Source: Cephalotrichum gorgonifer
Lineage: Eukaryota > Ascomycota > Sordariomycetes > Microascales > Microascaceae
Direction of reading: 5' to 3'
NCBI GenBank assembly: GCA_900312665.1
Contig: ONZQ02000001.1
Location: forward strand, 1,206,338-1,270,337
Length of the DNA: 64,000 nt
Positions 31,425 to 42,200 of this stretch are shown piece after piece; positions within the stretch are counted from its first letter, which is position 1; each line of letters starts with the position of its first letter. Made by a program: the position numbers and the translations under genes. The notes under the pieces were generated by a model. The model was not told the origin of the DNA, did not search any database, and saw only the letters and a list, made by a program, of their open reading frames with translations.

Positions 31425-32500
31425 ATTGGCTGAGGAAAAGGAGTGAGGGATTGGAAGGCCAAGGGGGAGGCACGTGGGAAACGACTTATCATTTTGGGAT
31501 TCTTCGAGGAGTTCGGCGGGTTTCAAAAAAAGGAACTCATGGCAACTGGCGTGTGTACCGAGATGCTGCGTATCAGCGCGCATTGGACTCTCCTACAGCT
31601 CGACTTTAATACAGTCTGAGCTCGGCCTTAGAGACCGACCGGCTTCGTGCCGGCTTGTATTTGTTTTACCATTGGCTGTGATGTTTTATAATTGATGACC
31701 CCATTGACGACCAACTCAAGTCGGCCCTTAATGATTGAAAGTCAAAATATTCCTGAGATGGTATTTGTAGTTCTATCTGTGACTCGACGGTTGTAATTGG
31801 CTTTCAGCTGTTCTGACGTTTAGCGAATATTCGCACTCCGGGGATAGCCTCACCTGGAGGCATAAAAGGAGATGGTGCTGAAGAGTAGCGCCAAGGACGC
31901 ACACAAATACGGACGGGCGAACCCTCGGTTCCCAGCTCGCAGTCCATTCTATCCCCGTAATGCCGAGATGTGGGGTATGCACTGCGCGGCGCTATGAGTA
32001 CGGTGGCTCTCGTACTGTGCAGCAGGCTAGCTCATGAAACATGTCCGGATTTGACGATCGCAGAATATGCTCAAGGGCCATTGGCAGTATTAGTTGGGGG
32101 GAAGTCTTCAAAATTCATCAATATATTATCCTATGCCTCGATCATAATTTTTATGAAGAAAGAGATGAGCGCAAGCTCGGACAGGAGGGTCCCTTGGCCT
32201 CGGCGTTGAGGACTGGCCAACCCGAGAGTGCCATGGCCTGAAAATTGGTTCAAGAACCCCGGTCGGCTGACATAACCCGGGAAAACCGCGCACAATAGAC
32301 GTGATTGGCCGAAAAGCCCATCTCCGGGTCCGCCCGTTTCTCCCTCATCTTCCCTCGACTGTCCTCTTGCAAAATTCCGCCTCCCGAACTCCTCCTCCAA
32401 AGGCAGAGACTACCATCCACCATCTCCTCTCTACTCAATTGCATATCGTTGCAATTGTTTATCCCTCCCCTTAATACATCTCCTCTCGACATCTCCTAAT
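31425..32500. other. Intergenic region upstream of ATP synthase alpha
   Basis: The 3' flank of rpl11 and the promoter of atp1. An inverted CCAAT box (ATTGG) lies at 32304-32308, and the last 130 bp before the atp1 ATG are pyrimidine-rich. No gene is seen. Confidence 0.45.
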
Positions 32501-34784
32501 ATGTTCCGGACCGCCCTCCGCCAGTCGACCCGCGCCCTCGGCGCCGCCGGTCGGGCTGCGGCAGTAAGTCTCCCTCAAGTCTTTCTCCCCCAGCTCCATA
32601 AGTCCGAGACGACATCAATTTCATCGAAAATCCAATGTACTCGATCCGGCTCAATTAGGAGGGATGTTTCCTGGTACAATTGATCGGATAGAGGGCATGT
32701 GGTTGTCGTGGAAAAGCTTTTCCGTCGTCTCCGAGCAAGCTTGGTTTGCTGGTTGTTATGGTTGCAAAAACATTGTCCGATTCGGCCTTCGGCTAACTTG
32801 GTTTTTCTTACCCGCCCACCTCACAGGCTCGCAACGCCGCCCCTGCAGCCATCAACGCTACCTCCATACAAGCACGAACCTACGCTGCCGAGGCGAAGGC
32901 CACCCCCACTGAGGTTTCTTCGATCCTCGAGCAGAGAATTCGCGGTGTCCAGGAAGAAGCTGGCCTCGCCGAGACTGGCCGCGTTCTCTCCGTCGGGTAT
33001 GTCGAACCAACCTCCTTCATCATCGGCACAACGATGCAACACGACGTTCGCCATACATTGTATAGGCTCGCGTCTTTTGTCAAGCTGTAGCTGCTACTGT
33101 GATAGCGGATTGTGATTGCTAACCCGCGCGAAATAGTGATGGTATTGCCCGTGTCCATGGCATGGCCAACGTCCAGGCCGAGGAGCTTGTCGAGTATGTT
33201 TATCCAATCTCAGGATGCACGACCGCGTAGTAAATGGTGCATCGTCTAACAATTGAATAGGTTCGCCTCCGGTGTCAAGGGCATGTGCATGAACCTCGAG
33301 GCCGGCCAGGTCGGTGTTGTGCTCTTCGGTTCCGATCGTCTGGTCAGGGAGGGTGAGGTCGTCAAGCGGACCGGTGAAATTGTGAGCCGAACCCTCTCAT
33401 CAAAGTGAAACGCCCCTTTGTCAATACCCATAACTAATGAAGCCCAGGTCGATGTCCCCGTCGGCATGGAGATGCTCGGCCGTGTCGTCGATGCTCTCGG
33501 CAACCCCATTGACGGCAAGGGTCCCATCAAGACCACCGAGAAGCGCCGTGCCCAGCTCAAGGCTCCCGGCATTCTCCCCCGCCGCTCCGTCCACGAGCCC
33601 GTCCAGACCGGTCTCAAGTCTGTCGACGCCATGGTTCCCATTGGCCGTGGCCAGCGTGAGCTGATTATCGGTGATCGTCAGACCGGTAAGACTGCCGTCG
33701 GTCTCGACACCATCCTCAACCAGAAGAGGTGGAACAGCAGCAACGACGAGACCAAGAAGCTGTACTGTGTGTACGTCGCTGTTGGCCAGAAGCGTTCGAC
33801 CGTTGCCCAGCTCGTCAAGACTCTCGAGGAGAACGACGCGATGAAGTACTCCATCGTCGTCGCCGCCACCGCCTCGGAGGCCGCTCCCCTCCAGTACATC
33901 GCGCCCTTCACCGGTGCGTCGATTGGTGAGTGGTTCCGTGACAACGGCAAGCACTCTCTCGTCATCTTCGACGATCTGTCCAAGCAGGCCGTCGCCTACC
34001 GTCAGATGTCTCTGCTTCTCCGCCGTCCCCCCGGTCGTGAGGCTTACCCCGGTGACGTCTTCTACCTCCACTCTCGTCTCCTCGAGCGTGCGGCCAAGAT
34101 GAGCGAGAAGCACGGTGGTGGTTCCATGACTGCCCTGCCCGTCATCGAGACCCAGGGTGGTGACGTGTCCGCCTACATTCCCACCAACGTCATTTCCATT
34201 ACCGATGGCCAGATCTTCCTCGAGGCTGAGCTCTTCTACAAGGGTATCCGCCCCGCCATCAACGTCGGTCTGTCCGTGTCTCGTGTCGGTTCCGCCGCGC
34301 AGCTCAAGGCCATGAAGCAGGTCGCTGGTTCGCTCAAGCTCTTCCTTGCCCAGTACCGTGAGGTCGCCGCCTTCGCGCAGTTCGGTTCCGATCTCGATGC
34401 TGCCACCAAGCAGACCCTCAGCCGTGGTGAGCGCGTAAGTTGACACCCACCAGACCTACCTACTCATTACAACGCTCTATCGTACAATTTTTACTGACGA
34501 ACGTTTTTTCTGTGAAACAGTTGACCGAGCTCCTCAAGCAGAAGCAGTACTCGCCCATGGCCGTCAACGAGATGGTTCCCCTTATCTACGCCGGTGTCAA
34601 CGGTCACCTCGATGCCGTCCCCGTCGACAAGGTCCTCGCGTGGGAGGCTGACTTCCTCGCTCACCTCAAGGCGAACGAGAGCGCTCTCCTCGCCACCATC
34701 GACAAGGAGGGTGCCCTCAGCAAGGAGACCGAGGCCAAGCTCAAGGAGGCCGTCCAGAGCTTCACCAAGGCCTTCACCGCCTAA
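32501..34784 (+). CDS. atp1: Mitochondrial ATP synthase F1 subunit alpha
   Basis: Regulatory nucleotide-binding subunit of the F1 head, mitochondrial matrix side. Six exons, 32501-32563, 32827-32996, 33137-33193, 33261-33381, 33448-34434 and 34521-34784, encode 553 residues. Exon 1 encodes an Arg/Ala-rich presequence (MFRTALRQSTRALGAAGRAAA). The mature part has the beta-barrel with GRVLSVGDGIARVHGM, the Walker A loop GDRQTGKT, GREAYPGDVFYLHSRLLERA and the alpha-subunit SVSRVGSAAQ. The helical C-terminus ends QSFTKAFTA. Codon bias is strong, as in a highly expressed gene. A long antisense frame covers almost all of exon 5, a by-product of that bias. Introns are all short except the first (263 bp). 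Confidence 0.97.
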
Positions 34785-35732
34785 GCGTGAAGAGGTGTGA
34801 AAATACTGTAGATGCTAGACTGGGGTAGTGGTTGGCGGGGAGAAACCGTCTGTGCTTTGTCTATACCGGGAAATCGTTTCGTCTCATTTTTCTGTATGTT
34901 CTCTCTCTAGGACCGAGGGTGCCCATTCTGAGGGTTGTGCCGGAGGGAGGGGATGGGAAATCTTTCCAGTCGAAGCACTTGTACAAATAGAGCTCATAAC
35001 TCAATAGCACCCTCGATTCCTTTTGTCCATAATTCGTGTTTTTTTTTGCCGCATGAACCTGCAGCGTGATTGTAGACATGGACTTCAGAAACACAATATC
35101 TTCTTCCTACCTTGTTTTCCTCTCGAGATCGGTGCCGCGCTCCATCTCGAGATAGTACGAATATAGTGCTCCTTACATTAGATAATTTTTATCTTGTTCG
35201 AAGTAGAGATGACTTCATCTTACGTCAAAGATGCTGCTAGCCCCTCTTCACCGTACAAGCCATAGTGTGAGTGCAATAGTCGTAGCAGAAAAAACAAGGC
35301 AAGGTACTTGACTCCCGGGGCCAAAAGAAGTTTGGGTTCTCGATGAATATCTACATAAAGGGAGCTTTTGAGGGGTTATCAATCACCTGCTTCGCATAGT
35401 GACATCATGAACGTAGTGCTTGGCCGACTTGGGAACGCTTCGATCCCTTCGAATCAACCTCGATTTCTATAACACATTTGTCATCACTGACCTCACATCC
35501 TCACGTCCTCTCACCCTCTTGTCCTGATCCCCATCTCAACCCCCCTCCTGTCATCTTCCTTACCGCCCCCATAGCCAATATCGACATCTCACAGCATCAG
35601 CCTAGGTTTACACGCTCACAGATCACATTGAGACAACTTCCGAACCCACCGCATTAAGCCCCTCTCCTCCGGATCATTCACCCATCTCCCTTTTGCCCCC
35701 CTCCCCCGTTGAGTCGACTTCGAACGCGGGAT
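34785..35732. other. Intergenic region between atp1 and NAD(P)HX dehydratase
   Basis: The 3' flank of atp1 (about 34785-35100) is followed by a C/T-rich stretch (35480-35600) typical of fungal promoters. I see no gene. Confidence 0.45.
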
Positions 35733-37233
35733 ATGTCCGACCCCGCGCCCGAGATGTCTTCCAAAACGAGGGAGCTCCTTTCCCGTGCCCGGCGGATGAT
35801 ACCGCCGATGCTGGAGAGGTTTCACAAGGGTGAGTTACTCTAGAGACCCTGTCCCCCTCGCCCGGCCTCCCCTAGGCGGTTCCGGGGGGGGCGTAACAGC
35901 GGGGGCGAGGCAGTGGGAGGGATGAAGCAGGAGCGGGAGAGCTAGGCTGACGAACGAGTAACCGGGGTTTCCAGGCCAGCTTGGGAGAGTCGCTGTTATC
36001 GGTGGTAGTGAAGATTATACCGGCGCGCCCTTCTTCTCGGCCATGGCGAGCGCGAGGTTGGGATGCGATATGGTGAGTTTGGATCAGATATTCGCTCTCT
36101 CACACATCTACTGCATTCACGCTCAAGGCACAAGCAGCCCATCTCCTCCCCCCAAAATATCTCATATAGAGAGCACATTACCTGGAAACATCTTTACCGT
36201 CATGGGAAGAAGCACCAAAACCAACTAACGCACGCGGCGCAAAGTCCCACGTAATATGCACTCCCGCCGCAGCGGCCGTGATAAAAACCTACTCGCCCAA
36301 CCTGATGGTCCACCCCCTAATGCGCCAGACGGCCCCCGCCTCCTCTTCCTTCTCTTCCTCCACCGCCCCAACGCCCACCGCCGACCACGACGCCGACCCG
36401 GAGCACATCTCCGCGTCCGTCACCGCCCTCCTCCCGCGTCTGCACGTCCTCGTCGTCGGCCCGGGACTGGGCCGCGACCCCCTCATGCACGCCACCACGT
36501 CGCGCGTCGTCCACGCCGCCCGCAGGAAGGGCATCCCGCTCGTGCTAGACGCCGATGCCCTGCTCCTGGTCCAGAAGGACCCCGCGCTGGTGAAGGGCTA
36601 CGAGGCAGCCGTCCTGACGCCCAACGTAGTCGAGTTCTCCCGCCTGTGCGAGGCCCTAGGCGTCGACCCGGATGCCGGGGGGGCCGACGGCGGTGGCGGC
36701 AGCCCCAGCGCGAGGGTGGAGGCACTGGCTAGGGCCCTGGGCGGCGTGACCATCGTCCAGAAGGGGAAGTTGGACTACATCTCCAACGGGGACGTCACCC
36801 TCGTCCTGGACCTCAAAGGCGGGAGGAAGAGGAGCGGCGGCCAGGGCGACACGCTCACTGGGTCCATCGCCACGTTCCTAGCCTGGAGAGGCGCGTACCT
36901 ACAGGACTTGTGGGATGTCGGCGGCGATAAGCTCGGGAGCGAGGAGTTGATGGGCCTGGCGGCCTTTGCCGGATGTGCCATTACCAAGGTGAGCTTGTCT
37001 CTATCTCGACCCCTTACCCCTATTCCCTCCTCGTTCTATCTTCCCTCGTTCTATCCTCTCTCGTCCATTCTCGTCATGAACAGCCGGCACTAACCGATAC
37101 TCAGGAATGCTCGAGGCTAGCTTTCGAGAAGAAAGGACGGAGCTTGCAGGCGAGCGACCTCACGGACGAAGTCCACAGTGCGTTCTTGGCTCTATTTGGG
37201 GAAGTGGGCGAGGATGGTGAGCCCAAGTTGTGA
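35733..37233 (+). CDS. ATP-dependent (S)-NAD(P)H-hydrate dehydratase
   Basis: Metabolite-repair enzyme that dehydrates damaged NAD(P)HX back to NAD(P)H at the expense of ATP. Exons 35733-35829, 35975-36072, 36245-36988 and 37105-37233 encode 355 residues. The ribokinase-like fold shows GRVAVIGGSEDYTGAPFFSA, then SHVICTPAAAAVIKTYSPNL after intron 2, then LVVGPGLGRDPLM, PLVLDADAL, LTPNVVEFSRL and the catalytic anion-hole region SGGQGDTLTGSI (about 263-274). The protein starts with a short helix-forming segment (ELLSRARRMIPPMLERFHKG). A Ser/Thr/Ala-rich insertion of about 20 residues lies after MVHPLMRQ. The family is sometimes labelled YjeF C-terminal or carbohydrate kinase. In fungi it is often dual-localised; no clear targeting peptide is visible. 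Confidence 0.93.
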
Positions 37234-37620
37234 ATGTGATACCGTTTTCCTGAATAGCCGCGAGGTTATCGGATATGCTTGAGAGTAATGAAGCCGACAT
37301 CACCCGATTCGTTTCCTCATTCGTCTCGCCATCCCATCTGTACAGATATAATTACTATTTGGCGCGCGATATATCGAGACATACAACACGCTGGTTCAAT
37401 ATTCTCCCTTTCCCTAAAGCAACTCAATGAACCATAATGTCCATCATCACATCGTTTCTTCACAGTTCCCGGCCATTCCAAAAACAACATAAACCACCCT
37501 TGTCCCTCTCTCCCAACGCCTTGCTAAAACAAAAACAAAAAAGAAACCCCCCCCCCCCCCCCCCTGATATAGCAAAGGTATATGAATATGCAAATTGAGC
37601 TAAGCTCCAATGAACTCTCA
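37234..37620. other. Convergent spacer with poly-C tract
   Basis: The 3' flanks of the dehydratase and the hypothetical gene. It contains an uninterrupted run of 18 C at 37547-37564, directly preceded by an A-rich stretch. Confidence 0.5.
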
Positions 37621-39231
37621 TCATGACCAACCACCTCGCATGGGCTTGTGCGTAGGCATGGGGCCGGTCTCGTCGGAGTAGAGGGCCGGCCCTGGTGGAG
37701 CCCGTAATCGGTTCGCCATGTGGATGTCAATCAACATCTCGACAAGCGCTTCTGCGTCCCGGTATATCGTGGAGAGCTGCGCCTTGCTGCAGTCGGCCGC
37801 CGACTTGCTACCGTCACTGTTCGGCTTCCGATATGCTGCGAAGACGATACCGCGGTCGATGTTCTCAGCCCAGGGCTCGGAGGCGGGCTTGGGACCGATG
37901 GCGCCGCTCGGCGCACGGGGACCGCCGTACTGGCCTCTGTAGAATGTGCAGGCATAGCCGCGAGCGAAATCATCCCTCTCGGCCTCATCGTTCCGGTACT
38001 CGGTCCAGCCATCCGCTTGCAGAATCCGTTTGTGGACCATGGTCGATATCCGGAATGGGGATTTCACAGTGGACAGGCCATAAGCCGCAAGAAATCGGCC
38101 CGTCATGCGGCTTTTCCTACCCCGCGACTCATATGAACACGCTGTTGGTGTCGAGCGCGGGTCGAGACCATTGTCCCTGTCGGGCCAGAGGTTGACAACG
38201 TAGACGAGGTCAAAATTATGTCGCCCAGCGATTCTGGCCGCCTCAAAGGCTGCTGATGTGGCGGGGCGGCTGTAAAGGGGTGGCGGTAGCGTTAATAAAG
38301 ATGCGGCACGAGAGCGTGACATTGAGGAGCGAGGTGTGAGCGAGGCATGTCGAAGTCGGCCCTCCATCTCATCATGGGTCTCGGTTTGCTCCTCAGCAAT
38401 GTCGTCGTCACTGAGGTCTAGAAAGTCGTCGAGAGTTGGCTCTTTGAGAATAACACTTCCGGACGACGAATCACTAGGATACGTGAAGCTCGAACGCTGG
38501 GATTTGGTGCTGTGGGCAAAAGTGGATTTCTCGCTGCCCTCCCCCCCTTGGCCACTTTCTTTGGCATGTCCGGCATTAAGGTCTCCGATAGCTTGGAGGT
38601 TACTGTAAATGGAGGCATCTGCGACAGGGCTCATGTCTGGCGAAGGACCAGGCGTGGGCAGGTCGATGTGTGGCGGGGAACTTGTCTGAATCGACGTAGG
38701 GCTCAAACTGAGAGAGAAAATATCTTCAGGATCGGATGCTGGAGGAGTGTGAGGCCTCTGGACCTCGGGCATTGCGGGTTTTGAACCGGCTCCTTTATCT
38801 GATACTACCGATTGCTCTGAGGGTGGAATGAAAATAGAGGCAAGAGAGGGGGGAATATCATGGCCGGGTTGTGATACCTGACCGGGGTGACGTGAGATCT
38901 GGCCTTCCGGCTTGGCTACCTCTCTCCTCTCTAGTAGGGAGCCAGACTTCAAGATAGAGGATTCCATGTCTCCATCTCCGAGTACGTCGGGCCTCTGGAA
39001 CAAACCAGGCGGCAAGGGTGGTCGGTTCTCGAGACTCGGTTTCCGAATGGACGAACTTCTTCTGCCTCTAACCTCCTCTCGCGCCATCATCCGTGAAGAC
39101 GTCGGGCGAATAAATGAAGGCTGTGGGAAGACGTGCTCTGGGACTTTCCGGGACTCGGCAGAATGAGAGTCGAATGGCTTCCGTATCGAAAAGAGCCTCT
39201 CTAGCCGATGGGCTCGGCGGGTGTTAGCCAT
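37621..39231 (-). CDS. Hypothetical protein, disordered N-terminus with a compact C-terminal domain
   Basis: I do not recognise this protein. The ATG at 39231 opens a single exon of 536 residues starting MANTRRAHRLERLFSIRKPF. The frame stays open upstream to 39606, but those residues look like translated UTR. The first ~350 residues are Ser/Pro/Arg-rich with an acidic patch (DDFLDLSDDDIAEEQTETHD) and look disordered, with many potential phosphosites. The last ~180 residues are better ordered: a stretch beginning AARIAGRHNFDLVYVVNLWP, then GRFLAAYGLSTVKSPFRIS and a final helix DAEALVEMLIDIHMANRL. No membrane segment, zinc motif or catalytic signature is evident. It converges with the NAD(P)HX dehydratase and faces the long gene-free region upstream. 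It is likely a real gene because of frame length, compositional structure and the hydrophobic pattern of its C-terminus. Confidence 0.7.
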   Translation of the reverse strand: MANTRRAHRLERLFSIRKPFDSHSAESRKVPEHVFPQPSFIRPTSSRMMAREEVRGRRSSSIRKPSLENRPPLPPGLFQRPDVLGDGDMESSILKSGSLLERREVAKPEGQISRHPGQVSQPGHDIPPSLASIFIPPSEQSVVSDKGAGSKPAMPEVQRPHTPPASDPEDIFSLSLSPTSIQTSSPPHIDLPTPGPSPDMSPVADASIYSNLQAIGDLNAGHAKESGQGGEGSEKSTFAHSTKSQRSSFTYPSDSSSGSVILKEPTLDDFLDLSDDDIAEEQTETHDEMEGRLRHASLTPRSSMSRSRAASLLTLPPPLYSRPATSAAFEAARIAGRHNFDLVYVVNLWPDRDNGLDPRSTPTACSYESRGRKSRMTGRFLAAYGLSTVKSPFRISTMVHKRILQADGWTEYRNDEAERDDFARGYACTFYRGQYGGPRAPSGAIGPKPASEPWAENIDRGIVFAAYRKPNSDGSKSAADCSKAQLSTIYRDAEALVEMLIDIHMANRLRAPPGPALYSDETGPMPTHKPMRGGWS

Positions 39232-42200
39232 TATGGCTGAGCTCTGGGTTTGGGGGAGACTGAAATGAAGTGGCGTTGCGCAGGATGTGTGAGAACTGCG
39301 ATTAAGGGCAGGCCGAAAGTTGCTCAAGCAGAGATAGCTTCTCTCCTTCCACAAGGCGTGAGTGCGTACGGAGCGAATTGGCCTATATGACGGAGTGAAG
39401 GTGTCGATGTAGACGATGATGTTGATGGGGGACGTCTCAAATGTTGTACCAATATGGTGCAGGAGGCCTTGCCTATTAGTTGTGGAGGCAGAAGGCGTGC
39501 CAGAGCGAGGAGAGCGACGACTGAGTGGCCGAGAGTGAAGGTGATCCAGGCGTGAGAATATCAATTCGGCTTGGGATGCTGGGGGCAGACACGAGTAAAA
39601 TATCACAACTGCGTAACGACGCTGGCCATTTCGAGCTCAAAGCGCCGATCATTACACGGGCTTCCGGCGGTGGAAGGGTGCGAGTAGTTGTTGCCACAGT
39701 AGGCTGAGATGATCCGAGTCCGAGTGGGCCAAGATATGTACAAGTAGGGAACGGAAAGTTCGGCCGCAAAGAGATATAAGTAAGTGGCGAAAAGAGGTGG
39801 AATCGTTGGTTAGGCGAGGTTGGAAAGAGCGCCCTTCAGTCCGGGGGGAGGTTGGCAGGTGCGATAGCGATTGTGTCTCGAAGAAGGAAAGACCAGGTGA
39901 GGACAGCAAAGGAGGTGAGGGGTTGTTCCTGCCCGTTTGACTGACACGCTCCTTCCAGGAATGAATAATAGAGGAAAAGACAGACAGGACTGGGGAAGGG
40001 TCGGCTGGAATGTGTCCGAAACCCAGCCCACAAATGGGTCAGGTCCGAGGACGGTAATTTGGTATGGCAGGTCCCCGGAGTTTGACAGACCGCCCAAGAC
40101 AGTGAAGAGACAGTGTTTGTCTCTCCCAAGGTCTTAAAATACAGGTACGACGGGACAGTATTGAGGCAGCGGTTTCGTAGTAAGGCCGAAGAGCGTGGAG
40201 AGAGGGATGATGAGCAGGTCGGGGGGCTCGACTTTAAACTAAAATGTAATGCCCTGCTCTTGGTCCCTGCCTGTCCCGTTCGGGGGGATCTAGTAGGAAC
40301 GAAGAACAGATAATAATACTAGTTGCGATGACATGTACTCGTTGCAGGGGCTGTCACTCACTCGCTCGCTGAGACCCCAGTCCCGGGGTGGGTGGCAGGT
40401 TAGGGAAGCAGCATCCCGGGAGCCGTGCTAACCAAGTCCCGCATGTACTCCGTAATCGTGCGCCGAGCCTTCCCTATTGCAGGCGTCCCTCCCTCCCCCC
40501 GGGCGCTCGCGCGGTACTGATGTTCGTGGAGCCTGTATGTATGTACTTGTGCCCATGGCGTGCGTGTCCTTCCTTGTGCGAGGTTCTGCATGTACCACCC
40601 CTGCGCCGAGCTATTTCCTAGATTTCTAGCGTGGCGTCGAGGGTAGGTTGGACCAGGGTTTAGATGTGATGGGCGGTGGAGGGAACGGAGCCCTGGAATG
40701 GGCCAATGTACTTCATCCAGTGAGACCTGGATCCTTCCCGATTAGGACGCGAAGTCTCAATCACAGCCAATTAGAGAGCGCTACGGCAGCACCTCGAAAC
40801 ACGCGAGTCCCCATCCATGGTCATCCCCACGCCGTTATAATTATGGACCTACCAAATCTACACAGTCACAGTGCATCGGCAATGAGGAAGAAAATATTCC
40901 TCCCGCGTCGTACCCAAGAGTGTCAATCAAGGCAAATAAGGAAAAAAAATCTCTACCATTCAAGGTTATGAGGTGGTAATATGGCAAGACCGCTACAAGC
41001 TGCTATCTCTCGTTCTCTATGTAAGTATCGACGGGGCCCCACGAGACGAGTATACAGGTATGCACATAGGCGTATCTCTTTGCTTTGTGCATGTCTAGTG
41101 CCTACCTAGTGAGCACAAGTCAAAGAGAGAAGCAGGAAAAGCAACTACCAACTTCTGAGGGCAGCACCTCAGATATTTGGGGCAGGCAAGCTTCCCCGAG
41201 CCGTCGGTACTCGTATGTTGTACTCGTACTTGCAATCTACCTCCCTTCGTAATCCACCCGATGGTGGCCCTAGTTGGTATCCGGCATTCTCCTGCAAACC
41301 CGAACCACCGGAGCCGGGAGATCGAAGAGGAGGACGCCACATAAACAAGGGCTTGATTCATCGGGGATTTTGTACGGGGTACTTAGGGCTACACATGGGC
41401 CGCCGGTTGCTCCAGCCATCAGTTTTCGTCGGGCTTACTTTCATGGGTGTGGCCATGGGTAGGAAGGGGCCAAGGCAGGCGGGGAGCAAATTGGTGGGCT
41501 GTGGCTGCCATTCCGAGCGTCTGCTTGGTACTTGGGGGTACGAGGTCTCGAGTAATAGTCGTACACACAATCAGGAAGCGAGAAAGACGAGAAAAAAGTA
41601 ACCGTAGGAGGTGCGATGTTGCAAGAGTACTTAACTAGTACGAGTATGATGCACGCGTACATTTTCCGTCTGAGCACCCAGCGGAGACAGCTCCCCACCT
41701 CTCCACTCTGCCTTACTTATTCGAGTCGTGGGGATTACTTCTTCCATTGATCTCCCTGGTTCTGAGCGTTGATCCCTATCGCATCGCCAAAGCCATTGCT
41801 ACCCTGCCCCATGCAGTCCTCCAAAATCCCCGGTTGCTCCTTGTTCCAATATTACATTTGGAAGGGGGAAACAGCCTTCGAAAACGGCAATATGAGCGGT
41901 AGAACGTGATCAAGCAGGTGGGAACTAATAATGCCAAGGCTTACCGATAACAGTGGCATCGAGTCCCTACTCGTGCCAGCTACCCGGGTTGGCTACTCAT
42001 ACGGGTAGTACTGAACAAGAAGCCTTTTTGAGGGCATGTCCAGAGCGACTCCATTCCATCTGTTGTCAACACAAATCTCTAAGCCCCCATCGCAGTCACT
42101 GCAATGGCGTCATCCCCTCTCTTTCGACCAGCCGGGTGGTGTACGAGTATGAGCAAGCCTCATCCCTGCCGGAGCACATCAAGGTGCATCGATCGCGCAT

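Noticed and set aside
33421..34446. Open 341-codon frame antisense to atp1 exon 5
   Set aside because: It mirrors a highly codon-biased gene; the protein is Leu/Gly/Asp-rich with no family features, a well-known artefact of NNC/NNG codon preference.
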